Assembly (NCBI GenBank): GCA_964466595.1 | Contig: CAYXNR010000001.1 | Span: 58,493 to 122,492, forward strand | From: JABDGC01 sp964466595 | GTDB lineage: Bacteria; Pseudomonadota; Gammaproteobacteria; DSM-16500 | Reading direction: 5' to 3' | Length of the DNA stretch: 64,000 nucleotides | Shown here: piece by piece, positions 42,011 through 49,749 of the stretch | How the letters are laid out: every line of letters begins with the position of its first letter | How positions within the stretch are numbered: position 1 is the stretch's first letter | Notes under the pieces: model-generated | Databases searched by the model: none | The model's input: only the letters and a program-made list of their open reading frames with translations | What the model was told of the DNA's origin: nothing | Program-made: the position numbers and the translations under genes

Positions 42011-43074
42011 GACACCATCCGATGAAGTGCGGCAACATGTGTGTCACCTACCCCAAAGCGGTGCCTTCGTTTGTTCGTGAAATCATAAGACCGCCAATCA
42101 GAAAGTAACTTCGCAGAGTGGATGAACTCATTAATGCTGGTCAGCAACAATTGTCCCGCGCTCGTTAATTTTGCGTTTTTGATAATTTCTGCAGTCCCAC
42201 GAATTGTTTCATCCAGGGTTTCTGCCAGGGTATGGAGTAATTCTTCATGACCCGTCAAACGATACATTTTCATGAAAAACCTAGCTATTCTTGCCGATAC
42301 GTAAGTGGCATGAAAGACACCCATCATTGGTCTAGGATCTGTTCTAATCGGAGAGGTAAAACGCTCATCGGGAGCGTTCAGAATGAGCGGGTCAATAGCC
42401 ATCAAACAATTCAAGTGAATATGCGAAGCTTCGTGAATAATATGTTCAATAAAATACAACACGGGATTGACAACATTTCTGGGCAATCTAATCATCATGG
42501 CACCGAGTATACGAACATCCGTCAGTCCCATGGTGACCTTTCCGCGAAACAATTTTATATGCCTGACGTGTTGCTGAATCTCATCGAACATCTCCCCTTC
42601 ATGCAAGGCAATGGTGCAAAGTGCAGCACACACTTGATCTTTACCTATAGATATTTCAGGCTCGAAGATGGGCTCGATTTCAGCGGGCACACCACAATCC
42701 GCTAAAGTAAGATGCTTTGCTTCGGAAATCGCAAAATTTTCCCACTCTGAATTGGAGATAGAAGAGATTGCAATATAATCCACAGCTCGGGGGTAATCCC
42801 AAAGAAAATCTGCAAATGTGGATAAGCATTTTCTAACCTCAACCACGTCCTGTTTCCGCATAGCCTGTTGAAGTGCGTGATGATAAAAATGAATTTCGGG
42901 AGAAAGTAACTCTATCTTTGAAAGCATTGCGGGCATTTGCAAAACTTTACTATCATTTATTTTAAGTTTATGAATACATTCATTGATAAGATAGATGATA
43001 CTTTTCTTCACTCGCTCAGCTTGAGCAGCACGCGCCTGCCTCGTTGTTATTTTTTCAGGATCAAGGACAAACAT
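42007..43074 (-). CDS. HExxH-motif RiPP modification enzyme
   Basis: The protein has 355 residues. Metal site His214-Glu215-x-x-His218 lies in HIIHEASHIHLN, followed about 20 residues later by SPIRTDPRPMMGVFHATYV. This matches the pattern of the 'HEXXH motif-containing putative peptide modification protein' family, where the motif is followed by W/I-R-x-DPRP and a G-hydrophobic-A-x-Y/V helix. Members occur in RiPP clusters, and some are reported as 2-oxoglutarate-dependent peptide beta-hydroxylases. The N-terminal 120 residues are helical. It lies 62 bp after the precursor gene, with a hairpin between, and overlaps the YcaO gene. Confidence 0.85.
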   Translation of the reverse strand: MFVLDPEKITTRQARAAQAERVKKSIIYLINECIHKLKINDSKVLQMPAMLSKIELLSPEIHFYHHALQQAMRKQDVVEVRKCLSTFADFLWDYPRAVDYIAISSISNSEWENFAISEAKHLTLADCGVPAEIEPIFEPEISIGKDQVCAALCTIALHEGEMFDEIQQHVRHIKLFRGKVTMGLTDVRILGAMMIRLPRNVVNPVLYFIEHIIHEASHIHLNCLMAIDPLILNAPDERFTSPIRTDPRPMMGVFHATYVSARIARFFMKMYRLTGHEELLHTLAETLDETIRGTAEIIKNAKLTSAGQLLLTSINEFIHSAKLLSDWRSYDFTNKRRHRFGVGDTHVAALHRMVS

Positions 43075-43096
43075 ATCCCCTCGGTAGCTAGAGTAG

Positions 43097-43124
43097 AGAG
43101 AAGGAAGCTTTGGCCTCCTTCTCT
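43097..43124 (-). promoter_or_regulatory. Hairpin between precursor and HExxH genes, attenuator candidate
   Basis: Nine base pairs (43097-43105 with 43116-43124), one mismatch and two more pairs enclose the loop TTTG. The hairpin occupies the precursor-enzyme gap and is not followed by a clean U-run. Such hairpins often allow high precursor expression with partial read-through to the enzymes, or protect the short transcript's 3' end. Confidence 0.55.
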
Positions 43125-43136
43125 TGGGAAGGCTAA

Positions 43137-43253
43137 CTAAAATTGCATTGGTACAATGGAATGTTGCATTGTGGCAAGTGTTGTTTCAAACACTGCTTCA
43201 TCATTTAATTCAAAAAGGACTGGTGGTTCAATCTGCTGATTTTCATGCTGCAT
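43137..43253 (-). CDS. Candidate RiPP precursor peptide (38 residues)
   Basis: This short gene starts at ATG 43253 behind GGGGAAAAAC and ends at TAG 43137, directly upstream of the HExxH and YcaO genes on the same strand. The peptide is acidic and leader-like in its first half (Gln, Glu, Asn, then PPVLFELNDEA) and ends with ETTLATMQHSIVPMQF. It has no Cys, and only Thr24, Thr25, Thr28 and Ser32 as hydroxyl residues near the C-terminus. Core candidates are therefore Thr/Ser, His31, Gln and the terminal Phe. A nested position before two peptide-modifying enzymes is the main evidence; homologues in related operons would confirm it. Confidence 0.65.
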   Translation of the reverse strand: MQHENQQIEPPVLFELNDEAVFETTLATMQHSIVPMQF

Positions 43254-43448
43254 GTTTTTCCCCTAAATTGAAATTGAATCAGATTATAGATGGCATGTTT
43301 AAAATTTACAATACACAACGTATTGGCTTTATTTTGACCATCCTGATTGAGAAAAAACCTGCCAATACTATAAATAAATTTACTACCGCCCCTGCAACCA
43401 ATAAGATTTCTATCTAATAATTCTCATTATATTTTTTGGAATCACTAT

Positions 43449-44597
43449 ATGAAATTAAAACTAGCATTTTGGGGCTGTGGAAACATTTCTAAAGCTCATT
43501 GGACTGGTATTAAAGAAAGAGCACCCGAAATTGAAGTCACAACGCTTATCGATATTAACCTTAATCATGCTTTCGAATTAGCTAAGCAAATGGATAGACG
43601 CCCCGCTATTTTCACATCTTTTGAAGCAGCTCTAGCTGAAGGTGACTTTGATGCAGTCGATATTATGTTGCCGCATCACTTGCATGAAGAAGCGGCTATT
43701 AAAGCTTTTGAAGCAGGTAAACATGTTCTATTAGAAAAACCTATCGCTACAACGCTTACAGCCTGTGTAAGAATATTTTCTGCAGCAAAAAGAGCTGCAG
43801 AAAAAAACAAAGTTATTTTTATGGTTGGTGAAAATGCTCAATATTGGCCAGAAATCCGTGAAGTTAAACGCTTAATTGATGCTGGTGCAATTGGCGAAGT
43901 TGAAACAGCTATGGCTAATTTTATTTTTCCATTTGAGGGAGCTATTCGAAAAGAGTATGTCAATCAATGGCGTAGTCAACTTAATCAAATGGGGGGTGGT
44001 ATTGTTATCGATGGTGGCTCGCATTGGTTAAGACCTTTGCGTATGTGGATGGGAGAAGTTCATAGTGTTGCTGCCGCTACTCGGCAGCCACGAAAAGAAC
44101 TGGAAGGTGAATCCTTATGCCATGCTATTTTGCGTTTTCAATCTGGGAAATTAGCTTATTATGGCGCTAATCTAGTCAGCTCCCATACGGGCTTACAACC
44201 CTGGTGGAAAATAACAGGCGATAAAGGTGAAATCTGGATTGAATCTGGCTTTACAGGAAGATTACTTTTAGTGAATGCAGAATATCCCGATCCCGCTGGA
44301 AAGCAAATGATGGAACCTCAAGGCTACTTTGCTTCCTTTGGCTATCAATTACAGGATTTTTCTCAGGCAATTCTCCATGGAAAACCCTTAGATGCTGAAC
44401 CTGAAAGTGCATTAAGGGATTTACAAGCTATACAAGCCATGTACAGTGCAGCCAGAACGATGAAATGGGAACAAACTGCGACAGTGAATACCAAGGGATT
44501 GATAACAAATTCCTTGCTTGCTGCTAAAAACCCCCCTTCTCAACCAAAGAATTCCGAAGAGCTAGCTCTTGCTTTTACACCCCATGCAAAAATTTAG
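43449..44597 (+). CDS. Gfo/Idh/MocA-family NAD(P)-dependent oxidoreductase
   Basis: The protein has 382 residues with an N-terminal Rossmann domain (FWGCGNISKAHW, then DIMLPHHLHEEAAIKAFEAG) and the family lysine in LLEKPIATT near 98. The C-terminal sheet domain contains GGGIVIDGGSHWLRPLRMW, where His is a usual catalytic position. It is likely a sugar or inositol dehydrogenase. It is divergent from the RiPP operon with a 195 bp gap from the precursor start. It is not an obvious WbpB, because the length and surrounding motifs are those of the general family. Functional link to the RiPP genes is unproven. Confidence 0.9.
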   Translation: MKLKLAFWGCGNISKAHWTGIKERAPEIEVTTLIDINLNHAFELAKQMDRRPAIFTSFEAALAEGDFDAVDIMLPHHLHEEAAIKAFEAGKHVLLEKPIATTLTACVRIFSAAKRAAEKNKVIFMVGENAQYWPEIREVKRLIDAGAIGEVETAMANFIFPFEGAIRKEYVNQWRSQLNQMGGGIVIDGGSHWLRPLRMWMGEVHSVAAATRQPRKELEGESLCHAILRFQSGKLAYYGANLVSSHTGLQPWWKITGDKGEIWIESGFTGRLLLVNAEYPDPAGKQMMEPQGYFASFGYQLQDFSQAILHGKPLDAEPESALRDLQAIQAMYSAARTMKWEQTATVNTKGLITNSLLAAKNPPSQPKNSEELALAFTPHAKI

Positions 44598-44687
44598 CGG
44601 TGCTAGAAGCAGAAGATTATAATAGCTCTTGCCTCTTTTTTTATAGGCCAGTAACCTAGCAACAATTATTTAACTGAGCACCTATTC

Positions 44688-45302
44688 ATGCCAATGTCAC
44701 CATTTGTAATTTTTGATTCTGAATTTACTGCTTGGAAAGGTTCATGGGAGAACAACTGGTCGAGGCCCGGCGAACATAGAGAAATTATTCAAATAGCTGC
44801 TGCTATTGTTGATCCTAGTGATCAATATAGAATTAAATCAGAATTCGATATTTTAGTCAGGCCGCTCATTAACCCTACCCTTTCCGAATATATCCAGCAA
44901 TTAACTGGAATCACCCAGAAAGACCTTGATACTCGCGCAGTAGATTTTTCACAGGCTATTAAGCTTTTTCATGCCTTTTGCAAGCAAGGGAGTCTAGGAG
45001 CTTATTGTTGGGGAACTGACCAAGATAAATTTATTGAAACAGCTCAATTGAATGGTTTAAATTTTTCGGATTATTTTGTAAATTTTTATGACATTCGTGA
45101 TATTTTTGAAAAAGCAGGAATTGCTACCTCTCAGTATCAAAGCGGTACAGTATATAAAAGTATAGGGCTTTCTTTTCAAGAAAAGCAGCATTATGCAATG
45201 AATGATGTAAAAAGCATGATTATTACACTTCAAGAATTGAATAGAAATGGTGCTGTTGACGAGTCATCATTTTTAAGCTGCTCAATAAGCCGTAGTAAAT
45301 GA
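44688..45302 (+). CDS. DEDDh 3'-5' exonuclease (DnaQ/ERI-1-like)
   Basis: The protein has 204 residues. The four acidic residues and His of the DEDDh fold are readable: FDSEFTAWKGS (Exo I Asp and Glu), the Asp in GTDQDKF (Exo II), and HYAMNDVKSM (Exo III His and Asp). The start and the LTGITQKDLDTRAVDF segment resemble KapD and eukaryotic ERI-1/3'hExo proteins more than the polymerase proofreading subunit. It probably trims RNA or DNA ends. No ribosome site is clear at ATG 44688; ATG 44694 is an alternative. A solitary element tip lies just after its stop. Confidence 0.85.
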   Translation: MPMSPFVIFDSEFTAWKGSWENNWSRPGEHREIIQIAAAIVDPSDQYRIKSEFDILVRPLINPTLSEYIQQLTGITQKDLDTRAVDFSQAIKLFHAFCKQGSLGAYCWGTDQDKFIETAQLNGLNFSDYFVNFYDIRDIFEKAGIATSQYQSGTVYKSIGLSFQEKQHYAMNDVKSMIITLQELNRNGAVDESSFLSCSISRSK

Positions 45303-45309
45303 ACAGCCA

Positions 45310-45341
45310 GAAGGGGTCAAGTATTAACATGACACAACTAT
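45310..45341. mobile_element. Solitary RAYT element tip
   Basis: A single 30 bp end beginning AAGGGGTCAAG is present without a partner. It matches the complement of the right end of copies C and D. It marks a deleted or one-ended insertion between the exonuclease and hipA genes. Confidence 0.7.
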
Positions 45342-45375
45342 AAACCATTGCCGCGTCATTTTTATTTCAACAACT

Positions 45376-46623
45376 TCATAACTTTAAACGATTCAAAATT
45401 CCGAGGATGTTACCATGAATAACTCGAAGGAGTTTATCCACAAAAACCCCCTTGTTCAGAGTCTCTTTATAGAATTGCCGATTCGTTTCCAAAGCCTTCA
45501 GGATTTTTTCACTTTGGCTTAAAATAAGCTTTTTGATGGCAGGGTAACTATATCCAATTTTTAGGCAGAGTGCCTCCCAGTCTAGAGCTTTCACATCCTT
45601 CGCTTTGTAGTGGCTCCCAATTTTCATAGCCATTTTAGTGGACAACTCCGGATAAACCAGCGTGCAGAGAAGGTCATAAAACGGTGCCAAGCTTGATCGT
45701 ATAGGACTCGGATGAAGCAAAGAAAAATTTTTACCATGAGCATCCATATTGCCAATCAAAAAATTAAATACCATGCCTGAAGCAAGCCTTGTTCGATCGA
45801 GGGCCGGCTGGACCACCTTGTTAAGCAACTGAAAACAGTCATGAAGTCCTGGCCCACCTTCATTCTGATATTTATCCCTTGTTGAGATGCCAAGCGCCTG
45901 ACAAAAATCTTCCTGGTGGATTCGCTTTATTAATTGATTTTGAATTTGACGGTCATAACGTTGAATCAATAAAAAACTGATTTCTTTGACTCTACGAATT
46001 TCGATATGTGGAATAGACAGACCTACTTGCTCTGCTGTTTTAAGGCAAATATATTCGTTTTCAACAATGCCCTCATAGCCTGAGGTGGCGGGCTTTAAAA
46101 TATGGGTAGTAGGACAATCCTTCGTTGGCAAAGCAATTTGCTTATCTATCAAGCAAACAGCCGCTTTATCTTGAACACCCGCCAGCGAAAGACGTAAGCC
46201 ATCAAAGCCCATAAATAAAGGTTTAATAGGCAGATTGCGAATGTGATTATAGAGTTCCTCTTCGCTGACAATTTGCCCCCTTAGCGGGGTCTCTAGTTGA
46301 TCGACTTGAGGTTCTTCCGTGGAGTGAAAAGAGACTGCGCCAGCACAATCATGGCCGATAGCTTGTAGTAAAGAAAAAATATTATTTGCACTGATGCCAT
46401 ATTTTTTAGCGATTATTTTTTTTGCGATTTCGCTTTCAGGTAAAAGCCCTCCAAAGTAAGCCTCGCAGTGTTTCTCATCATACGCTTGTTCACGCAGAGG
46501 CAGGCTAAATGAAAGCGCTTGCTTGGCGGAAGAATCATAACAAAAGCTGAGCTTTCCAGAGAGGTTTTGTTCCAGAATACCCATTTGTATTCCATGCAGT
46601 CGAACAGAAAGTTTTTTACTCAT
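45376..46623 (-). CDS. hipA: HipA-family serine/threonine kinase toxin
   Basis: This toxin of 415 residues has a kinase-like fold. An N-terminal couple_hipA region (about 1-100) includes FGGLLPES. GLRLSLAGVQDKAAV is the phosphate-binding loop, LKPATSGYEGIVENEY the activation and ATP area, LIGNMDAHGKNFSLL the catalytic Asp loop, and LAPFYDLLCT the metal-binding Asp. HipA phosphorylates aminoacyl-tRNA synthetases and halts growth. ATG 46623 overlaps the end of hipB by 8 bp and is preferred over ATG 46635. The active-site residues look intact. Confidence 0.93.
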   Translation of the reverse strand: MSKKLSVRLHGIQMGILEQNLSGKLSFCYDSSAKQALSFSLPLREQAYDEKHCEAYFGGLLPESEIAKKIIAKKYGISANNIFSLLQAIGHDCAGAVSFHSTEEPQVDQLETPLRGQIVSEEELYNHIRNLPIKPLFMGFDGLRLSLAGVQDKAAVCLIDKQIALPTKDCPTTHILKPATSGYEGIVENEYICLKTAEQVGLSIPHIEIRRVKEISFLLIQRYDRQIQNQLIKRIHQEDFCQALGISTRDKYQNEGGPGLHDCFQLLNKVVQPALDRTRLASGMVFNFLIGNMDAHGKNFSLLHPSPIRSSLAPFYDLLCTLVYPELSTKMAMKIGSHYKAKDVKALDWEALCLKIGYSYPAIKKLILSQSEKILKALETNRQFYKETLNKGVFVDKLLRVIHGNILGILNRLKL

Positions 46624-46840
46624 GCGCTCGAGCATCCAATCGAATACCTAACATACGGACGACTAATAAGGCTTTTCCTAACTGACAGCTGGCTTTCCCA
46701 TTTTCCAATTCGCGGATAAAACGCTCACCCAAGCCAGAGGCAGCCGCAAGTTGAGCTTGCGTTAACCCTGATTGCTTGCGGATGGTTTTAATCAAGTTGC
46801 CAAAATCTTCAGCATTAATAATATCCACGATAGCCATCAT
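46616..46840 (-). CDS. hipB: HipB-type antitoxin, HTH repressor
   Basis: This small XRE-type DNA-binding protein has 74 residues (LIKTIRKQSGLTQAQLAAAS, then RFIRELENGKASCQLGKAL). It should bind and inactivate HipA and repress the operon. The start has no normal ribosome site; instead an operator-like CCCGATCGGG abuts ATG 46840, so bound protein would also mask translation initiation. It overlaps hipA by 8 bp. The downstream Met (46837) is an equal start. Confidence 0.9.
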   Translation of the reverse strand: MMAIVDIINAEDFGNLIKTIRKQSGLTQAQLAAASGLGERFIRELENGKASCQLGKALLVVRMLGIRLDARAHE

Positions 46841-46949
46841 CCCGATCGGGTTGTTTTTATCATTATACGGTGCCCTGCAAACAAAAACAACCCGATCAGG
46901 ACGTTTTTTAATAAGGAATACGGATTTATTCTTAATAATCCCGATCGGG
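46841..46949. promoter_or_regulatory. Three evenly spaced operator-like sites of hipBA
   Basis: CCCGATCGGG at 46841-46850, CCCGATCAGG at 46891-46900 and CCCGATCGGG at 46940-46949 recur at 50 and 49 bp intervals, each followed by TTGTTTTT-, ACGTTTTTT- or ATGTTTTT-like T-runs. The spacing of nearly five helical turns would place bound repressors on one DNA face. Promoter elements must lie among them. Confidence 0.7.
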
Positions 46950-46968
46950 ATGTTTTTAAAAATTCTTG

Positions 46969-48025
46969 AAAAGGGGTCAAGTCTTCACATGACACAACTT
47001 AACAAAACAACTTACATATCTCCCTCAGTGTTCTTGAAAATTTAACATCAAGCTTAAGTCGCTCATTTATTCTTCTTATAGTATTACTTATGTTTGCATG
47101 ACTTTGACAATTATAATGTTCCGCAATTTTAGACAATTTCTCTCCTGCCCATACCCTGCTTCCATAAATAGCTATCTTCCTGGCCTCATTTTCTCGTCCA
47201 CGCCTTACTTTAAATAATTCCTTTTCATTTATCTTAAAATAAGCCGCGCAATTCTGTGCCACTTCGTTCAGAGTGGGCATATCTTTAACTTGTTTGTAAT
47301 CTGGCTGAGAAAATTTTCTCTTCTCTGGGTTAAGATCTTTTAACATTTGTTTTCTAAATTGTTTTTTTCCAAAAATAATTGGCAGCTTCTTTCTCTCATA
47401 AAATGTTTTAGTCTCCTCATCAAGTCCAGATTCAACAAATTTTCTATATGAGCTCACTTTATTATTCACCATAGAAAGTATTTCGTTTGTTTTTAACCAT
47501 AGCTCTTTTCTTTTTTTATCAAGATACCCAGGATAACTAGACCAAAGATACTTTTCTAGAAACGGCACTTGCGGATTGAGATGAATATAGCGGCTTACTT
47601 GAAGTAAATATGAATCTTTTTGAACTAAAATTGCCTTATAACGACCCCGGAAAAGAGGGCCATCTGTCTTCTCTTCTTTATTAAATCTCTGGGTATAAAC
47701 ACCATTTATATGTCGCATAGCCCGACTTAAATTTGATCTGGGCGTCATAACCAGAAGATGATAGTGATTATCCATTAAGCAATATGCATGTATTTCTATA
47801 CCAAACTGCTGTACAGATTCGGCTAAAACATTCAAAAAAATTTCTCTATGTTTTTTCTTTGTGTATATATCACGGTAGCCACCACCTCTATTCATAACGT
47901 GATACCAGGCATTTTCATATTCTATTCGTAAGGGTCTTGGCATTTCTCGTCTTCTTGTAATTTATAGGTTAACGATTATTACTACCGCCCCTAGTTGTGT
48001 CAAGTGAAGACTTGACCCCATTTTT
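46969..48025. mobile_element. RAYT (REP-associated tyrosine transposase) element, apparently complete
   Basis: The element is bounded by AAAAGGGGTCAAG on the left and an inverted equivalent ending TTGACCCCATTTT on the right, with about 28 bp of imperfect inverted repeats (CTTCACATGACACAAC versus CTTCACTTGACACAAC). It encodes one transposase on the minus strand. Its left end lies beside the hipBA operators. It is the likely source of, and trans-acting enzyme for, the four miniature elements in the window. Confidence 0.85.
46999..47943 (-). CDS. REP-associated tyrosine transposase (Y1/HUH) with DnaA-like C-terminal domain
   Basis: This HUH nuclease of 314 residues starts with MPRPLRIEYENAWYHVMNRG, typical of RAYTs. 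It has the metal-binding HYH motif in LMDNHYHLLV near 60 and the catalytic Tyr in SRYIHLNP near 118. The C-terminal part (about 230-305) resembles the DnaA domain IV/Trp-repressor-like helix-turn-helix (ARKIAIYGSRVWAGEKLSKI). All catalytic residues appear intact, and the stop codon lies inside the element's left terminal region. Such enzymes nick and move single-stranded REP-like hairpins. Confidence 0.92.
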   Translation of the reverse strand: MPRPLRIEYENAWYHVMNRGGGYRDIYTKKKHREIFLNVLAESVQQFGIEIHAYCLMDNHYHLLVMTPRSNLSRAMRHINGVYTQRFNKEEKTDGPLFRGRYKAILVQKDSYLLQVSRYIHLNPQVPFLEKYLWSSYPGYLDKKRKELWLKTNEILSMVNNKVSSYRKFVESGLDEETKTFYERKKLPIIFGKKQFRKQMLKDLNPEKRKFSQPDYKQVKDMPTLNEVAQNCAAYFKINEKELFKVRRGRENEARKIAIYGSRVWAGEKLSKIAEHYNCQSHANISNTIRRINERLKLDVKFSRTLREICKLFC

Positions 48026-48107
48026 CTTTATTCTGGTTCGCGAGCTAACATGTTATTCTCGTTTGTTTTCTTAACAAGCAGTGAAATCCACTTTATGGTA
48101 TTTAATA

Positions 48108-49616
48108 ATGCACTTACCAGAACAAAAAATAATTAACACAGATGAGCATTCTCTCACTGTCAATCTCCCTTCGGTTCCTGCCATCATCACACCCTCGCCG
48201 ATTCCCACTTATCGAAAACTCTTTTCAGAGTTGCTGGTGGGTTTAATGTCGGGCGTGGGTTTTGCTATAGGGACCATTGGGATTGTAGTGGGCGGTATTG
48301 CTTATGCGCGTCGTGGGCCGGCGGAGGCTACGGCCGTTTCTGTGATAACCGGGACCATTTACCCAACCACAGCCATTCTATTTGCTTTCTCAAATTCCCT
48401 TCCCTTGATTGGCAGTGAAGAGCAGGCAAATTTAAATCGTATTATGGAATTAAGGACAAGTTCTCATGCAGCCTGTTTTTTAGTGGGCTTGGCTCAAAAT
48501 GCAGGCTTATTTATTTTTGTTAATACCGCTGCGGAGGCTTTATATGGGGAAGAAATTCATCCTATTTTAAGAGATTACCTCTATTATGATTTTCTAACCC
48601 ATATTTTGTTGTTTTTAAATAATGCCGACATTCATGTTTCTATTTTACTTCGTGAACAGTATTCCATTTTGATACGAGAAATTGCGGGTCTTGTTTTTGG
48701 TGCAGGGCTGGCGGTTCCCTTAGCTATTAAAAGTTTATATGGAACTTATTTTTTACCTGGAATTGATTTCGTGCAACAAGCCGCTTGTTTTGTTACCAAT
48801 AGTATTTATCTGCAGCATCAGTATAAATATTTCTATGTTTCGCGGGGATGGGCGCAACTTAAACAAGATATGAAAGAATATCTCAAGCGTGGTCTGCCGA
48901 GTACAGCAATTATTTTGGGCACAGCCACAGCTGATATGACCCTTATTTTATTTTTGGCTCGTTATCCAAAATTTTTACCAGGCTATCAAATGGTTGCTTT
49001 GTTTATTCTGCCCCTGCTAGTAGCGCAATTCGTATTGGAGTCTGAAATAACCAGAACCATGGTGCAATATAAAAAGCATCCCTCGCGCGTCTTACTAAGC
49101 AGTACTGTAGTGGTCATGGCTTTTCCCTTCATACCCCTTATTCCCTTGACTAGTGCGCCGGATTTTTTCGCCACTTTGATTTCTGGCGATAACAATCCTG
49201 ATTTAAGGGAAAATATTCATCAGGTCTTGCCTTATGGTCTGGCAGGCATGTTTGCGGAGGGTTTGCGCAGCATGTTTACGGGAATTTTACGAGGCTATGA
49301 TGACCAAAAGACCCCAGCCCTCATTAATATTTTAATGACCTGGCTATTCACAGTGAGCGCTATTGGCGCAGTCATTGGCAATGCGCCTTTGACTACGATT
49401 AATCTATTCCGAAATATTGGGGCACCTTTGATGGTTTCAGCAATCTTAGCCCAGCGTTTATATAAACGAATACAGGAGGACCACAGACCTCACTGTGCTT
49501 TTTTACAAAATTTCACTATTTTTCGTAGAGCGCAACCAGAACAAAATGTAGCACAAGCTGTTCAAATTGTTGAAGAAGGGAAAGACCAGGATAAAAAAGC
49601 ATTTTTTGCAATATAA
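48108..49616 (+). CDS. MATE-like multidrug or metabolite transporter
   Basis: The protein has 502 residues with about 12 hydrophobic segments in two similar halves (YRKLFSELLVGLMSGVGFAI near 45 and LKRGLPSTAIILGTATADMT near 270). This is the arrangement of the MATE branch of the MOP superfamily. The N-terminal 40 and C-terminal 45 residues are polar and cytosolic. ATG 48108 has no good ribosome site, and GTG 48081 would extend it by 9 residues. It lies after the transposase element and before an effector-like gene, without operon partners. The family call is from layout only. Confidence 0.6.
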   Translation: MHLPEQKIINTDEHSLTVNLPSVPAIITPSPIPTYRKLFSELLVGLMSGVGFAIGTIGIVVGGIAYARRGPAEATAVSVITGTIYPTTAILFAFSNSLPLIGSEEQANLNRIMELRTSSHAACFLVGLAQNAGLFIFVNTAAEALYGEEIHPILRDYLYYDFLTHILLFLNNADIHVSILLREQYSILIREIAGLVFGAGLAVPLAIKSLYGTYFLPGIDFVQQAACFVTNSIYLQHQYKYFYVSRGWAQLKQDMKEYLKRGLPSTAIILGTATADMTLILFLARYPKFLPGYQMVALFILPLLVAQFVLESEITRTMVQYKKHPSRVLLSSTVVVMAFPFIPLIPLTSAPDFFATLISGDNNPDLRENIHQVLPYGLAGMFAEGLRSMFTGILRGYDDQKTPALINILMTWLFTVSAIGAVIGNAPLTTINLFRNIGAPLMVSAILAQRLYKRIQEDHRPHCAFLQNFTIFRRAQPEQNVAQAVQIVEEGKDQDKKAFFAI

Positions 49617-49749
49617 CAAGTACATGAGAAATTAGACAATGCACAATCTTGACATTTTCTTATGAACGATTCACCATCGGCATTGTTTTAAAATTTAAAT
49701 GTAGTAAAAAATTTGATCTAATTTTAACTAGTAATTATTAAGGTAGCTT

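Noticed and set aside
43124..43417. 97-residue plus-strand frame over the precursor region
   Set aside because: It is antisense to the 38-residue precursor, has no good ribosome site and its sequence is not protein-like; taken as a shadow frame.
43449..44597. WbpB-type dehydrogenase completing the WbpD/WbpE pathway
   Set aside because: The protein has general Gfo/Idh/MocA motifs and lies 40 kb from the sugar genes beside a RiPP operon; no specific WbpB evidence.
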